From Brevundimonas sp. (GTDB taxonomy: Bacteria > Pseudomonadota > Alphaproteobacteria > Caulobacterales > Caulobacteraceae): DNA of 55,866 nucleotides. Position 1 is the stretch's first letter. Each line of letters opens with the position of its first letter. Location: contig NZ_SDZL01000011.1 of the NCBI RefSeq assembly GCF_004210735.1, forward strand, positions 1 to 55,866, in the 5' to 3' direction. Positions 1-7,515 of this stretch are shown here, piece after piece. Both the position numbers and the translations under genes were made by a program. The notes beneath the pieces were generated by a model. That model searched no databases and was not told the origin of the DNA. It worked only from the letters and a program-made list of their open reading frames with translations.

Positions 1-422
1 AGGCCGGCGTCCACCGGGGCGGGCGCGGGACGCGGCAGCACGGCCTCTGGCGGCGGGGTGAAGGTCGGGGCGGCGGCCGGATCCTCGGCGTTGTCATAGA
101 CGGTGACGCCGGCCTCGGGGTCGACGGGCTGGGCGTCGATCGGCGCTTCGGTCTTCATGTCGCCAACGGGCGTGCCCACGGCGGGCGGGGCGTCGGTCGA
201 GGAACGCACGCCCGAGCGATAGAAGGCGATCACGGCCACGATCAGCAGCAGCAGGACCGCCGCGCTGATGATCAGGGTCAGGGGCGGCGCCTTGGACGCC
301 GGAGCGCGACGGGCGTCGTAGCCGCCGGGTCGGTGGAACGGCAGATCGTCGTCGTCCGTCGGCGGGGTATAGGCGCCGCGGTCGCGGCCGCCGTTCGGGC
401 CGTAGGGATCGTCATGGGACAT
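1..422 (-). CDS. Single-pass membrane protein, probable SPOR/FtsN-like (partial, C-terminus outside window)
   Basis: Only the N-terminal 140 or so codons are inside the window; the gene runs off the left edge. The start is the ATG read leftward from 422. The visible protein has a charged, proline- and aspartate-rich cytoplasmic head (residues 1-47), one strongly hydrophobic segment (about 48-67) and then a Pro/Ala/Asp-rich stretch that would lie in the periplasm. This is the layout of SPOR-domain cell division proteins of the FtsN type, and such a gene commonly lies downstream of dgt (usually with argS between) in alphaproteobacteria. The SPOR domain itself would be beyond the edge, so the family is inferred from topology and neighbourhood. 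It follows dgt by about 80 bp on the same strand, with argS absent. Confidence 0.65.
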   Translation of the reverse strand, partial: MSHDDPYGPNGGRDRGAYTPPTDDDDLPFHRPGGYDARRAPASKAPPLTLIISAAVLLLLIVAVIAFYRSGVRSSTDAPPAVGTPVGDMKTEAPIDAQPVDPEAGVTVYDNAEDPAAAPTFTPPPEAVLPRPAPAPVDAG

Positions 423-501
423 GGTCGCGCTCTCTGCCGTGGCCAGCACGCGAATCGACGCGCCGGATGCCTATCCTAACCCGCCCAGCCGACCTTTCGA
501 A

Positions 502-1734
502 TCACAGATCGAGCGCCAGGTCGAGACTGAACAGTTTGCGGTGCTCTTCGATGGCGTAGCGATCGGTCATGCCGGCGATGTAGTCGCACACCGCGCGGGC
601 CCGTTTGTGCGGGTCGTCGGTCGTCGCCTTGGCCGACCATTCGGGCGGCAGGACGCTGGGATCGGCCATGAACAGCTGGAACATCTCACCCAGCACGCGG
701 CGCGCCTGGCTGCGGGTGCGGTTGACCCGATAGTGGCGATACATCCGCTCGAACAGGAAGGCGCGCAGCACCCCCAGATCGGCCAGCATGCCGTCGGAAA
801 AGGCGACCAGAGTGCGGCGGGCGGCGCGCACATCCTCGGCCGAACGGATGGCGTCCTGGGCCAGGCGGCGTTCGGTTTCGGCCAGCACGTCCTCGATCAT
901 CACGCCGATCATGCGGCGCACGGCCTCCAGCCGGATCATGCGCTGGTCCACGTCCGGCCAGTCCTGACGGGTCTGGCGCAGGATCGGGCCGATCAGGGGC
1001 ACGTCGCGCAGGTCGTCCAGGGTGAACAGGCCCGCCTGCACCCCGTCGTCCACGTCGTGGTTGTTGTAGGCGATGTCGTCGGCGATGGCGGCGGCCTGGG
1101 CCTCCAGCGAGGCGAAGCTGTCCAGGCGCAGATCCCAGCCCTGGGCGTAGTCGGCGATGGCGCGCCAGGCGGGCTCGTCCAGCCGATGGGCGACCGGGCC
1201 GTTGTGCTTGACCACCCCCTCGACCGTCTCCCAGCTGAGGTTCAGGCCGTCGTAGCGGGGATAGCGTTCCTCCAGCTTCGTCACGACGCGGAAGGTCTGG
1301 ACGTTGTGGTCGAAGCCACCCCATTCGGCCATCCGGGCCTGAAGCTCATCCTCGCCCGCGTGGCCAAAGGGCGGATGGCCCAGGTCGTGGGCCAGGGCGA
1401 CGGTCTCGGCCAGATCCTCGTCCAGCCGCAGGGCGTGGGCCAGCGACCGCGCGATCTGGGCCACCTCCAGCGAATGGGTCAGACGGGTGCGGTAGTGGTC
1501 GCCCTCGTGCGCCACGAAGACCTGGGTCTTCTCCTTCAGGCGGCGGAAGGCGGTGCAGTGGATGATGCGGTCGCGGTCCCGCGCAAAGGCCGTCCGCGTG
1601 CGGCTGGCGTCTTCGGGGAAACGCCGTCCGCGCGACGTGGCGGAGGTCTCGGCGTAGGGCGCGCGTTCGGTCTGGCTCAACGGCAGCGGCTTCGTGATGA
1701 CGCGGGCCTTTGCGTTCGCCCGCACGCGCCTCAT
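502..1734 (-). CDS. dgt: Deoxyguanosinetriphosphate triphosphohydrolase-like protein (dGTPase, HD superfamily)
   Basis: Cytosolic HD-domain hydrolase that cleaves dNTPs to the deoxynucleoside and triphosphate. The HD metal site is visible as [15 protein letters not shown] followed by [15 protein letters not shown], and the N-terminal RDRDRIIH...[11 protein letters not shown] block is typical of the Dgt group. The predicted length from the first ATG (1734) is 410 aa. The frame stays open to 1815, but that would overlap erpA. A GTG at 1701 (starting VITKPLPL) is also plausible because it leaves room for a promoter: with 1734, only 10 bp separate it from the divergent erpA start. The gene is followed leftward by the membrane protein at 422. 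Confidence 0.93.
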   Translation of the reverse strand: MRRVRANAKARVITKPLPLSQTERAPYAETSATSRGRRFPEDASRTRTAFARDRDRIIHCTAFRRLKEKTQVFVAHEGDHYRTRLTHSLEVAQIARSLAHALRLDEDLAETVALAHDLGHPPFGHAGEDELQARMAEWGGFDHNVQTFRVVTKLEERYPRYDGLNLSWETVEGVVKHNGPVAHRLDEPAWRAIADYAQGWDLRLDSFASLEAQAAAIADDIAYNNHDVDDGVQAGLFTLDDLRDVPLIGPILRQTRQDWPDVDQRMIRLEAVRRMIGVMIEDVLAETERRLAQDAIRSAEDVRAARRTLVAFSDGMLADLGVLRAFLFERMYRHYRVNRTRSQARRVLGEMFQLFMADPSVLPPEWSAKATTDDPHKRARAVCDYIAGMTDRYAIEEHRKLFSLDLALDL

Positions 1735-1744
1735 ATAGAGCCCT

Positions 1745-2131
1745 GTGAGCAGCGTCCAATCCACAGCCCCCGCCGCCTTCGAGCTGAAGGTTTCGCCCCG
1801 CGCCCCGGAAGGCATCGTCCTGGCCGAGAGCGCGGCGAAACGGCTGGCAAAACTGGCGGCGGTCGAAGGCAGGGCGCTGATGCTGCGGGTCGCGGTCGAG
1901 GGCGGCGGCTGTTCCGGCTTCCAGTATCAGCTGGACCTGGTCGAGACGGCGGCCGACGACGACCTGAAGATCCAGCGCGACGGCCAGACGGCCTTGATCG
2001 ACCCGGTGTCGGTCCCGTTCCTGAAGGGGTCGGAGATCGCCTTTGTCGATGAACTGGCGGGCGCGCAGTTCGTGATCCGCAACCCGAACGCAGCCACTAG
2101 CTGCGGCTGCGGCGTCAGCTTCTCGATCTGA
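1745..2131 (+). CDS. erpA: Iron-sulfur cluster insertion protein ErpA (HesB/IscA family)
   Basis: A-type carrier that delivers Fe-S clusters to apoproteins in the cytoplasm. The three conserved cysteines are present: Cys56 in GGGCSGF and Cys120/Cys122 in the C-terminal [10 protein letters not shown]. The length of 128 aa is slightly above the usual 105-115 because of an N-terminal extension of about 18 residues. The start is a GTG at 1745. No clear ribosome binding site precedes it, and an AT-rich catatag element lies only about 8 bp upstream, so a very short leader or leaderless message is possible. It is divergent from dgt with almost no spacer, an arrangement seen in other alphaproteobacteria. 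Confidence 0.95.
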   Translation: MSSVQSTAPAAFELKVSPRAPEGIVLAESAAKRLAKLAAVEGRALMLRVAVEGGGCSGFQYQLDLVETAADDDLKIQRDGQTALIDPVSVPFLKGSEIAFVDELAGAQFVIRNPNAATSCGCGVSFSI

Positions 2132-2144
2132 TCCCCGGAAGCGA

Positions 2145-2163
2145 GAACGGCGTCACGCCGTTC
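2145..2163 (+). terminator. Hairpin after erpA
   Basis: A perfect 8-bp stem (GAACGGCG / CGCCGTTC) with a three-base loop TCA begins 13 bases after the erpA stop codon. No run of T follows, so it may act as a 3' stability hairpin or a weak terminator. Confidence 0.4.
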
Positions 2164-2177
2164 GTTGGGACTTGCAT

Positions 2178-2193
2178 TTAGGAATATTCCTAA
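2178..2193. promoter_or_regulatory. Perfect 16-bp palindrome, probable ArsR-type operator
   Basis: TTAGGAATATTCCTAA reads identically on both strands. It ends 2 bp before the AGGAG ribosome binding site (2196-2200) of the ArsR-family gene that starts at 2208. ArsR/SdpR repressors bind AT-rich palindromes over their own promoters, so autoregulation of the downstream pair is the simplest reading. The binding protein is inferred. Confidence 0.7.
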
Positions 2194-2207
2194 TTAGGAG
2201 CATGCCT

Positions 2208-2504
2208 ATGAACACCTTGTTCAAGGCCCTGTCGCATCCGGTGCGGCGTCGGATCATCGCCATGCTGCGGCGCGGTCCGATGGCGTCGGGCGATATCGCC
2301 GCCGCCTTCGACATGAGCTGGCCGACCATCACCGGCCATCTGAATGCGCTGAAGGAGGCCGGACTGGTCGATCCCGAACGGGAGGGCGCCTCGATCCGCT
2401 ATCGGCTGAACATCTCGGCGGTGGAGGAGGCGCTGGCCTTTCTGATGGAGATGACCGGCCCGATCACGGACCAGGACGCGACAAAGGAGACGAAGACGCC
2501 ATGA
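2208..2504 (+). CDS. ArsR/SdpR-family winged-helix transcriptional regulator
   Basis: Small (98 aa) DNA-binding repressor. The winged helix-turn-helix runs through most of the protein: LFKALSHPVRRRIIAML, then GDIAAAFDMSWPTITGHLNALKEAGLV as recognition region, then a wing of charged residues. No metal-binding cysteine pair typical of metal-sensing ArsR members is present, which favours the SdpR-type autorepressor group. The ATG at 2208 is chosen because AGGAG lies 7 bases upstream; an ATG at 2202 and a TTG at 2172 are badly spaced or unlikely. Its stop overlaps the start of the SdpI-like gene (ATGA), so the two are translationally coupled. Confidence 0.9.
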   Translation: MNTLFKALSHPVRRRIIAMLRRGPMASGDIAAAFDMSWPTITGHLNALKEAGLVDPEREGASIRYRLNISAVEEALAFLMEMTGPITDQDATKETKTP

Positions 2505-3175
2505 CCGAACGACACGACCCCACGGCCGCCGACGCCCTGAGCTCCGCCGTCAGCGTGGCCCTGATCGCGGGCGGAGTCTGGATCGCCCTGGCCGGACCGA
2601 CCGGCGAGGTTCCGGTTCATTTCGGCATCGACGGCCAGGCCGACCGCTGGGCCAGCCGGTATGAGCTGGCGGCCCTGATCGGCGGGCTGGGCCTGCTGAA
2701 CGGGGTGATCGGGACCTTCACAAGCCTGGCGCGGCGGCGCAGCGACGATCCCGCGCGCAGGCGAAGCCTGGGCGTCAATCAGGTGGTCACGGCCGTGGCC
2801 ATGGGCGGGGTCGGCGCGTTCGGCGCGGCGACCAGCCTGGGCGCCGTGGACTCGCTAGGCGGGGCCGCGCCCATGGCGGGATTGGCGCTGCTGTTCCTGG
2901 CCATCGGCGCGTTTCTGGGCCGGGTAGGCGCCAATCCGGTGGTCGGGGTGCGCACGCCGTGGAGCTACAAGAGCAGGCTGGCGTGGGAACGGTCGAACCG
3001 GTTGGCCGGTCGGTGCTTCTTCTGGCTGGGGTTGGCCGGGCTGATCGCTTCGCCGGTCGCGCCGCAACCGCTGGGGCTGCAATTGCTGATCGGAGGCGTC
3101 CTGCTGTCCGCCCTCTGGGCCGTGGTCGAGAGCTGGCGCGTGTGGCGCACCGATCCCGAGCGCCAACCCTTCTGA
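2501..3175 (+). CDS. SdpI-family integral membrane protein (DUF1648/SdpI)
   Basis: Membrane protein of 224 aa with five or six hydrophobic segments. The C-terminal half carries the SdpI signature: GANPVVGVRTPWSYKSRLAW followed by an ERSNRLAGRCFFW segment. The N-terminal part has the PVHFGIDGQADRW motif of DUF1648. In Bacillus subtilis, SdpI is both the immunity protein against the SDP toxin and a sensor that sequesters SdpR. Here the same regulator-membrane protein pair is present, overlapping by 4 bp, but no toxin gene is next to it. Function in this host is therefore unknown; immunity to a foreign membrane-active toxin or envelope stress sensing are possibilities. Confidence 0.85.
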   Translation: MTERHDPTAADALSSAVSVALIAGGVWIALAGPTGEVPVHFGIDGQADRWASRYELAALIGGLGLLNGVIGTFTSLARRRSDDPARRRSLGVNQVVTAVAMGGVGAFGAATSLGAVDSLGGAAPMAGLALLFLAIGAFLGRVGANPVVGVRTPWSYKSRLAWERSNRLAGRCFFWLGLAGLIASPVAPQPLGLQLLIGGVLLSALWAVVESWRVWRTDPERQPF

Positions 3176-3201
3176 TTTCCACGCCAAAGACGGAGCCCGC
3201 C

Positions 3202-4140
3202 ATGCTGAGCCTCGCCCTCGCCGCCGCCCTGATCGTTTCCCCGACCGAGACGCCGGTCACCCTGCCCGCCCAGCCGGCGGCGCTGCACGGGACCTTAATG
3301 ACGCCGGACGGCGCGCCGCGCGCGGCGGCGATCATGTTGCCCGGCTCAGGGCCGACCGACCGCAATGGCGACAGCCCGCTGGGCGTGCGCGCCGCCAACA
3401 TGCGGCTGTTGGCCGAGGCGCTGGGTCAGCAAGGCATCGCCTCGATCCGATATGACAAGCGGGGCATCGGCGAGAGTCAGGCGGCAGGGACCGACGAGGC
3501 TGACCTCAGGTTCGACGACATGGCGACGGACGCCCGCGGATGGGCAGCCCAGGCCGTGGCGAGGACCGGCCTGCCCTGCGCCTGGCTGATCGGCCATAGC
3601 GAGGGCGCGCTGGTGGCGCTGGTGGCCGCACAATCGTCGGACACGCCCGTCTGCGGACTGGTGCTGATCGCCGGCGCCGGACGCCCGGCGGGCGAGGTGT
3701 TGCGCGAACAGTTGAACGCCGCCCTGCCCGATGCGCTGAAACCCGCTGCCATGAGCGCGCTGGACGATCTGGAAGCCGGGCGCCCGACCGAGGCGCCGGC
3801 GGCGCTGGCCGCTGTGTTCCGGCCGTCGGTCCAACCCTATCTGATGTCCTGGCTGCCGCTGGATCCGGCGAGGCTGGCGGCGGAGTACGACGGGCCGATC
3901 CTGATCGTTCAGGGCGACCATGACCTGCAGATCCCGATGAGCGACGCCGAGCGCGTGGCGGCGGCCCAGCCGCATGCCGAACTGGTCAGGCTGGCGGGGG
4001 TCAATCATGTGCTGAAGGTCGCGCCGGCCGAGCGGGCCGGCAATCTGGCGACCTATGGCGATCCTGACCTGCCGCTGGCGCCCGGGGTGGCCGAGACGGT
4101 GGGGGGTTTTATCCTGAAAGCGGCGCCCGCCGCACGCTGA
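3202..4140 (+). CDS. Secreted alpha/beta hydrolase
   Basis: Alpha/beta hydrolase of 312 aa with a short N-terminal signal peptide (MLSLALAAALIVSP). The oxyanion region LPGSGPTDRNGD, the nucleophile elbow GHSEGA (Ser133), an acid in QGDHDLQIP and the histidine in GVNHVLK make a complete catalytic triad in the order expected. The start is ATG 3202 with GGAG 6 bases upstream; the frame extends further upstream but overlaps the SdpI-like gene. The substrate is not identifiable; the family includes esterases and peptidases. Its 3' end overlaps the convergent phosphatase gene by 32 bp. Confidence 0.88.
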   Translation: MLSLALAAALIVSPTETPVTLPAQPAALHGTLMTPDGAPRAAAIMLPGSGPTDRNGDSPLGVRAANMRLLAEALGQQGIASIRYDKRGIGESQAAGTDEADLRFDDMATDARGWAAQAVARTGLPCAWLIGHSEGALVALVAAQSSDTPVCGLVLIAGAGRPAGEVLREQLNAALPDALKPAAMSALDDLEAGRPTEAPAALAAVFRPSVQPYLMSWLPLDPARLAAEYDGPILIVQGDHDLQIPMSDAERVAAAQPHAELVRLAGVNHVLKVAPAERAGNLATYGDPDLPLAPGVAETVGGFILKAAPAAR

Positions 4141-4957
4141 CGGCGCGGCCCTCGACGGCGGTCTGGATCAGGGTGCGCGTCGCCCCCTCCAGACGCACGG
4201 CGCTGAGCACGCCGGTGGCGTAGGCGCCGGTGTCGACGCCGATGCGGCGATGGTCGGCGACCAGCACATCTTCGGGCGTATGGCCGTGAACGACGACCTG
4301 CTCGAACGGACGCGGATCGGACAGGAAGGCGTTGCGGACCCACATCAGGTCCTGCTGCGACTGGTCCGCCAGGGCGACGCCGGGCCGGGCGCCCGCGTGG
4401 GCGAAGAAATAGTCGCCGATCTGGACCGAATATTCGAGGTCGCGCAGGAAGGCGCGGTGATCGGGACCCATCGCCTTGTTCAGCCCCCTCGCCGCCCCGG
4501 CCCAGCCGTCGGCGTCGCCGCGCATGGCGGGCGGCGTGACGCCATAGGAGCGCAGGGCCTCGCGCCCGCCATAGTCGCACCAGCCGGGGCCAAGCTCGGG
4601 ATCGGAAAGGAAGGCCTCCATCCGGTCCTCATGATTGCCGCGCAGGAAGCGCCGCTCGCGGCCCTCACCCTGGGGCAGGCGCAGCAGGCGGTCGATCACG
4701 CCGCGTGAGTCCGGCCCGCGATCGACATAGTCGCCCAGCATGACCACGACCTTGCGTTCGGCGTCGCTGCTCGCCGCGTCGGCCTCGATCGCATCGAGCA
4801 GAGGGTCCAGCAGGTCCAGCCGGCCATGCACGTCGCCCACGGCCCAGACGACGACGCCGGGCGGCGTGGAGGCGGCGCGCGCACGCACGGACGGCGCGGG
4901 CGTGGCCGAGGGATCAGGCCGTGACCGGCCGCCCAGAAGTCGGGACAGCCAGCCCAA
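4109..4957 (-). CDS. PPP-family metallophosphoesterase (serine/threonine-type phosphatase)
   Basis: Dinuclear-metal phosphatase of 282 aa. All PPP signature motifs are seen in order: VGDVHG, LGDYVDRGPDS, RGNHED, then FAHAG and VVHGHTPE. The head (residues 1-34) is basic and Pro/Ala-rich. The start is not certain: a TTG at 4957 lies 3 bases after the stop of the upstream wza-like gene and in the same frame, and a GTG within the next 25 codons is the alternative. The tight spacing implies co-transcription and translational coupling with the polysaccharide export lipoprotein. Bacterial members dephosphorylate phosphoproteins or Ap4A. A role in resetting the capsule tyrosine kinase encoded in the same locus is an inference. 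Confidence 0.88.
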   Translation of the reverse strand: MGWLSRLLGGRSRPDPSATPAPSVRARAASTPPGVVVWAVGDVHGRLDLLDPLLDAIEADAASSDAERKVVVMLGDYVDRGPDSRGVIDRLLRLPQGEGRERRFLRGNHEDRMEAFLSDPELGPGWCDYGGREALRSYGVTPPAMRGDADGWAGAARGLNKAMGPDHRAFLRDLEYSVQIGDYFFAHAGARPGVALADQSQQDLMWVRNAFLSDPRPFEQVVVHGHTPEDVLVADHRRIGVDTGAYATGVLSAVRLEGATRTLIQTAVEGRAVSVRRAPLSG

Positions 4958-4960
4958 GGA

Positions 4961-5575
4961 TCAGAAGAACCGCTCGCCGATGCGGATGGTGTCGCCCGGC
5001 GCGACCTGGGTCGCCGTGGTCAGGGGAAACGCCTGTTCGCCCGCGCTGTCGGCGCGCTTGATGAAGACCCGGCGCGTATCGGCGCGATAGGTGAAGCCCT
5101 CGGCCGTGGCCACGGCGTTCATGACGCTGAGGTTCATGGTGTAGGGATATTCACCGGGCTTGTTCACCTCGCCCAGGATGTAGAAGGGGCGGTAGTTCAG
5201 CACCTCGGCGCTGACGCGCGGCTCCATGATGTAACCCTGCTTCAGGGCCTCGGCGATTTCGGTCTGGAACTGGGAGATGGTGTAGCCGGCGGCCTGGACC
5301 TCGCCGATCAGCGGCAGGGAGACCTTGCCGCCCGAGCCGACCAGGAACTCGCCCGTCAGGGCCTCTTCCCCGAAGACGTTGACGCGCACCTTGTCGGCCA
5401 CGCCGAGACGGTATTCCGGGATGATGCGGTCAGACACCGCCTCTTGCCCCGCGGCCGAAGAGGTGGCCGCGGCAGGCTCTGCAGGCAGACCGACGGCCGG
5501 CGCCGGCGCGCATCCCGCGACGCCAAAAACCAGCAAAGCGAGACCAACGAGTCCCGCCCGAAGTCCGTTCAACAT
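4961..5575 (-). CDS. Wza-type polysaccharide export outer membrane lipoprotein
   Basis: Outer membrane export channel subunit for capsule or exopolysaccharide, 204 aa. A lipoprotein signal peptide ends in VFGVAGC. The polysaccharide export (PES) domain begins at YRLGVADKVRVNVFGEEALT, and an SLBB-like segment (FYILGEVNKPGEYPY) follows. The protein is short compared with E. coli Wza, lacking the extra SLBB repeats and the long C-terminal helix, as is usual for alphaproteobacterial homologues. ATG 5575 is chosen because it directly starts the signal peptide and has a purine-rich AGGGGGG upstream; the open frame continues to 5659. It is divergent from the HvyA-like gene and leads a short operon with the phosphatase. 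Confidence 0.9.
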   Translation of the reverse strand: MLNGLRAGLVGLALLVFGVAGCAPAPAVGLPAEPAAATSSAAGQEAVSDRIIPEYRLGVADKVRVNVFGEEALTGEFLVGSGGKVSLPLIGEVQAAGYTISQFQTEIAEALKQGYIMEPRVSAEVLNYRPFYILGEVNKPGEYPYTMNLSVMNAVATAEGFTYRADTRRVFIKRADSAGEQAFPLTTATQVAPGDTIRIGERFF

Positions 5576-5700
5576 GTCCACAAGCCCCCCTGGAGGCAGG
5601 ACTATAGCCGTAAATGACGTCGTTCTCCAAGGCGCTGCGGGGCGCAACGTCCTTAACAAGCATTCAGATTAACTAGTCGAATACCATGACAATCAACGAT

Positions 5701-5723
5701 TAGAATACGACGTTTGTATTCTA
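5701..5723. promoter_or_regulatory. 8-7-8 inverted repeat in the capsule-locus promoter region
   Basis: TAGAATAC and GTATTCTA form perfect 8-bp arms separated by 7 bp. The element lies in the AT-rich part of the 196-bp region between the divergent wza-like and hvyA-like genes, about 49 bp before the hvyA-like start. The symmetry and spacing suit a dimeric regulator. TTAA half-sites lie at 5653-5656 and 5669-5672 but not with CtrA spacing. Which protein binds is not known. Confidence 0.6.
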
Positions 5724-5771
5724 TATCTTACAAGACAAGCGTCAGAGTAGCCTCAGAACAAGAGGCCCGGC

Positions 5772-6779
5772 ATGCACCTGACACGCCATATGATCCTTCG
5801 CCTGTCCGCCCTGCTGGCCCTGTCGGCCGGAGCGGCGGCATGCGCCACCACTGACGCCGCAGCGCCTGCGGGCGGGGCGCTGATCGCGGCCGTGACTGCG
5901 CCGTCGGCAGCCCGTCTGGCCCCCGCAGGCCCGGCGGCATCGCCGCCGACAGGCTTTCTCGACTTCTGCCGCCGCACACCGGAAGACTGCGTAGAATCCG
6001 GGCAGCCTTCCGATAGTCTTGAACTGGCGTCGATCAGCGCGCGAGCCGCCGACCAATACTGGGCCGAGATCTTTGGGCGTCAAAGCAACGACGCCGCACC
6101 GGCGGCCGCAAGGCCCGCCCGCGCCGGCCGGTTCGACTGGAGCGGCGTGTTCGGCGCCGCCGCAGCAACGGACGCTGCAAGCCAGGCGCTGGCGGTCGAT
6201 GCGGTCGCTGTCGAGGCCCCGTTAGCGGACAACAACGTGGCCCTGGCGGCCGGCGATGTCGCGCAGATCGCAGTGGCCGAGGTCGCCGTGGCGGACCTCA
6301 TGGATGCTGACGCCGTCTCGGCCATCGATGCGGCCGGCGACGTCGTGGCGGTGATAGCGCCCGCGGAACCCGCCGATTTCGCCGTGGCCATGGACAAGGC
6401 GACCTGGAAACAGGTCCAGGCCCTGAACCGCGACGTCAATCGCCGCATCCGCCACCAGTCCGACCTGAAGACCTATGGGTCGGCCGACCGCTGGACCGTG
6501 CCGACCACATCGGGCGCGCGTGGCGACTGCGAGGACTATGTCCTGGCCAAGCGCCGCGCCCTGGTCGCGGCGGGCGTGCCGGCCACCGCCCTGTCGATCG
6601 CGCTGGTGCGCACGCGGTGGGGTGAAGAGCACGCCGTGCTGCTGTTGGCCACCCACGAGGGCGAGTTCGTGCTGGACAACCTGACGCCGTGGATTTCGCG
6701 CTGGGATCAGGTCGACTATGAGTGGCGCCAGCGTCAGGCGCCCGGCCGAACCTTCGACTGGGTCTCGATGCAGGGTTGA
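5772..6779 (+). CDS. HvyA-like transglutaminase-fold cysteine peptidase homologue (BTLCP family)
   Basis: Exported 335-aa protein. The signal peptide ends in a lipobox-like LSAGAAAC, so it is probably a lipoprotein. The bacterial transglutaminase-like cysteine proteinase domain is split: an N-terminal part with FCRRTPEDC (Cys66, Cys73) and a C-terminal part with the triad Cys253 (ARGDCEDY), His287 (GEEHAVLLL) and Asp302 (LDNL). Between them lies an Ala/Val/Asp-rich, low-complexity insert at about residues 105-205. In Caulobacter crescentus the family member HvyA keeps swarmer cells free of capsule and is encoded among capsule export genes, as here. The equivalence is inferred from family and context. 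ATG 5772 has AGAGG 7 bases upstream; an ATG at 5790 is an alternative. Confidence 0.85.
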   Translation: MHLTRHMILRLSALLALSAGAAACATTDAAAPAGGALIAAVTAPSAARLAPAGPAASPPTGFLDFCRRTPEDCVESGQPSDSLELASISARAADQYWAEIFGRQSNDAAPAAARPARAGRFDWSGVFGAAAATDAASQALAVDAVAVEAPLADNNVALAAGDVAQIAVAEVAVADLMDADAVSAIDAAGDVVAVIAPAEPADFAVAMDKATWKQVQALNRDVNRRIRHQSDLKTYGSADRWTVPTTSGARGDCEDYVLAKRRALVAAGVPATALSIALVRTRWGEEHAVLLLATHEGEFVLDNLTPWISRWDQVDYEWRQRQAPGRTFDWVSMQG

Positions 6780-6813
6780 AGGGGCCGCAGAACGCCCCGC
6801 AGGGGGACGGTTC

Positions 6814-7404
6814 ATGGCTGAACGACAAGCCGGTCGCGCGCGACGCTTGATCATAGGGGCGTTCGCCCTGGGCGTACTGGGGTTGAGCGGCGGACTGGTG
6901 CTGGCGCTGGCGGCGCCGCAAATCCCCTCACCTCTGGCGTCGTCGATGATCAGCGTGCGCGAGGCGCGGTCCGACGCCTTGGCCCACGCCCTGGCGCCCG
7001 CCGACCTGGACCGGGCTCTGACCGAAGCGCACGCGGCATTGAAACTGTCTCCCGCCGCCGCGACCGTCTGGCTGCGGGTGGCCGATCTGGAGACGCGCAA
7101 GGCCGGCGGCCTGACGCCCGCCGCCCTGGAGGCGCTGGAGCGGTCGTACGAGGCGGCGCCGCTGGGACCGGACGTGACCCTTTGGCGGCTGACCTTCCTG
7201 TTCGAGCGCTGGCGCGATCTGCCCGCGCCGCTGCGCCAGAAGGCGATCGCCGAACTGAGCGCACGGTCCAAGACGCGGGCCCGCAGTTCAGACGATTTCG
7301 CAGACACCATCCAGGATCCCGCCGGCCGTCTGGCGGCGCGAATGGCAGTGCGGATCGCGCTTCGGGAGAAACACCCCAATTCGGCGAACAGTGTAATCCA
7401 ATAA
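6814..7404 (+). CDS. Membrane-anchored TPR-like protein of the capsule locus
   Basis: Protein of 196 aa with an N-terminal membrane anchor (residues about 10-34) after a short basic start. The rest is predicted helical with a pattern like tetratricopeptide repeats (ALTEAHAALKLSPAAATVWL and ALEALERSYEAAPLGPDVTLW). TPR-like proteins in polysaccharide loci often scaffold the synthesis or export complex in the periplasm. The start is ATG 6814 with AGGGGGA upstream; the reading frame is open further upstream inside the previous gene. It follows the hvyA-like gene by 34 bp, so co-transcription is likely. No specific family is recognised. Confidence 0.75.
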   Translation: MAERQAGRARRLIIGAFALGVLGLSGGLVLALAAPQIPSPLASSMISVREARSDALAHALAPADLDRALTEAHAALKLSPAAATVWLRVADLETRKAGGLTPAALEALERSYEAAPLGPDVTLWRLTFLFERWRDLPAPLRQKAIAELSARSKTRARSSDDFADTIQDPAGRLAARMAVRIALREKHPNSANSVIQ

Positions 7405-7515
7405 GCACAGTCCCGAAACGAAACACCGTTGCAACGCGGCAATTTCGTCTAGTCAGCTTTGCTAACAAAACTTTACCATATAGGGCCAAGCGGCATTCCT
7501 AAGGGGGACTTCCGA

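Noticed and set aside
421-2052. Plus-strand open frame of 543 codons opposite dgt
   Set aside because: The protein is low-complexity and antisense to an HD-domain gene with all motifs; it also runs into erpA in another frame.
5653-5672. Two TTAA half-sites before the hvyA-like gene that suggest a CtrA box
   Set aside because: They are 12 bp apart, while the CtrA site needs 7 bp between halves. They may be weak half-sites but do not support a full site.
7427-7436. CGTTGCAACG palindrome in the gap before the Ala-rich protein
   Set aside because: Ten base pairs of palindrome without flanking symmetry is not rare in 56 kb; no second copy nearby supports it as an operator.
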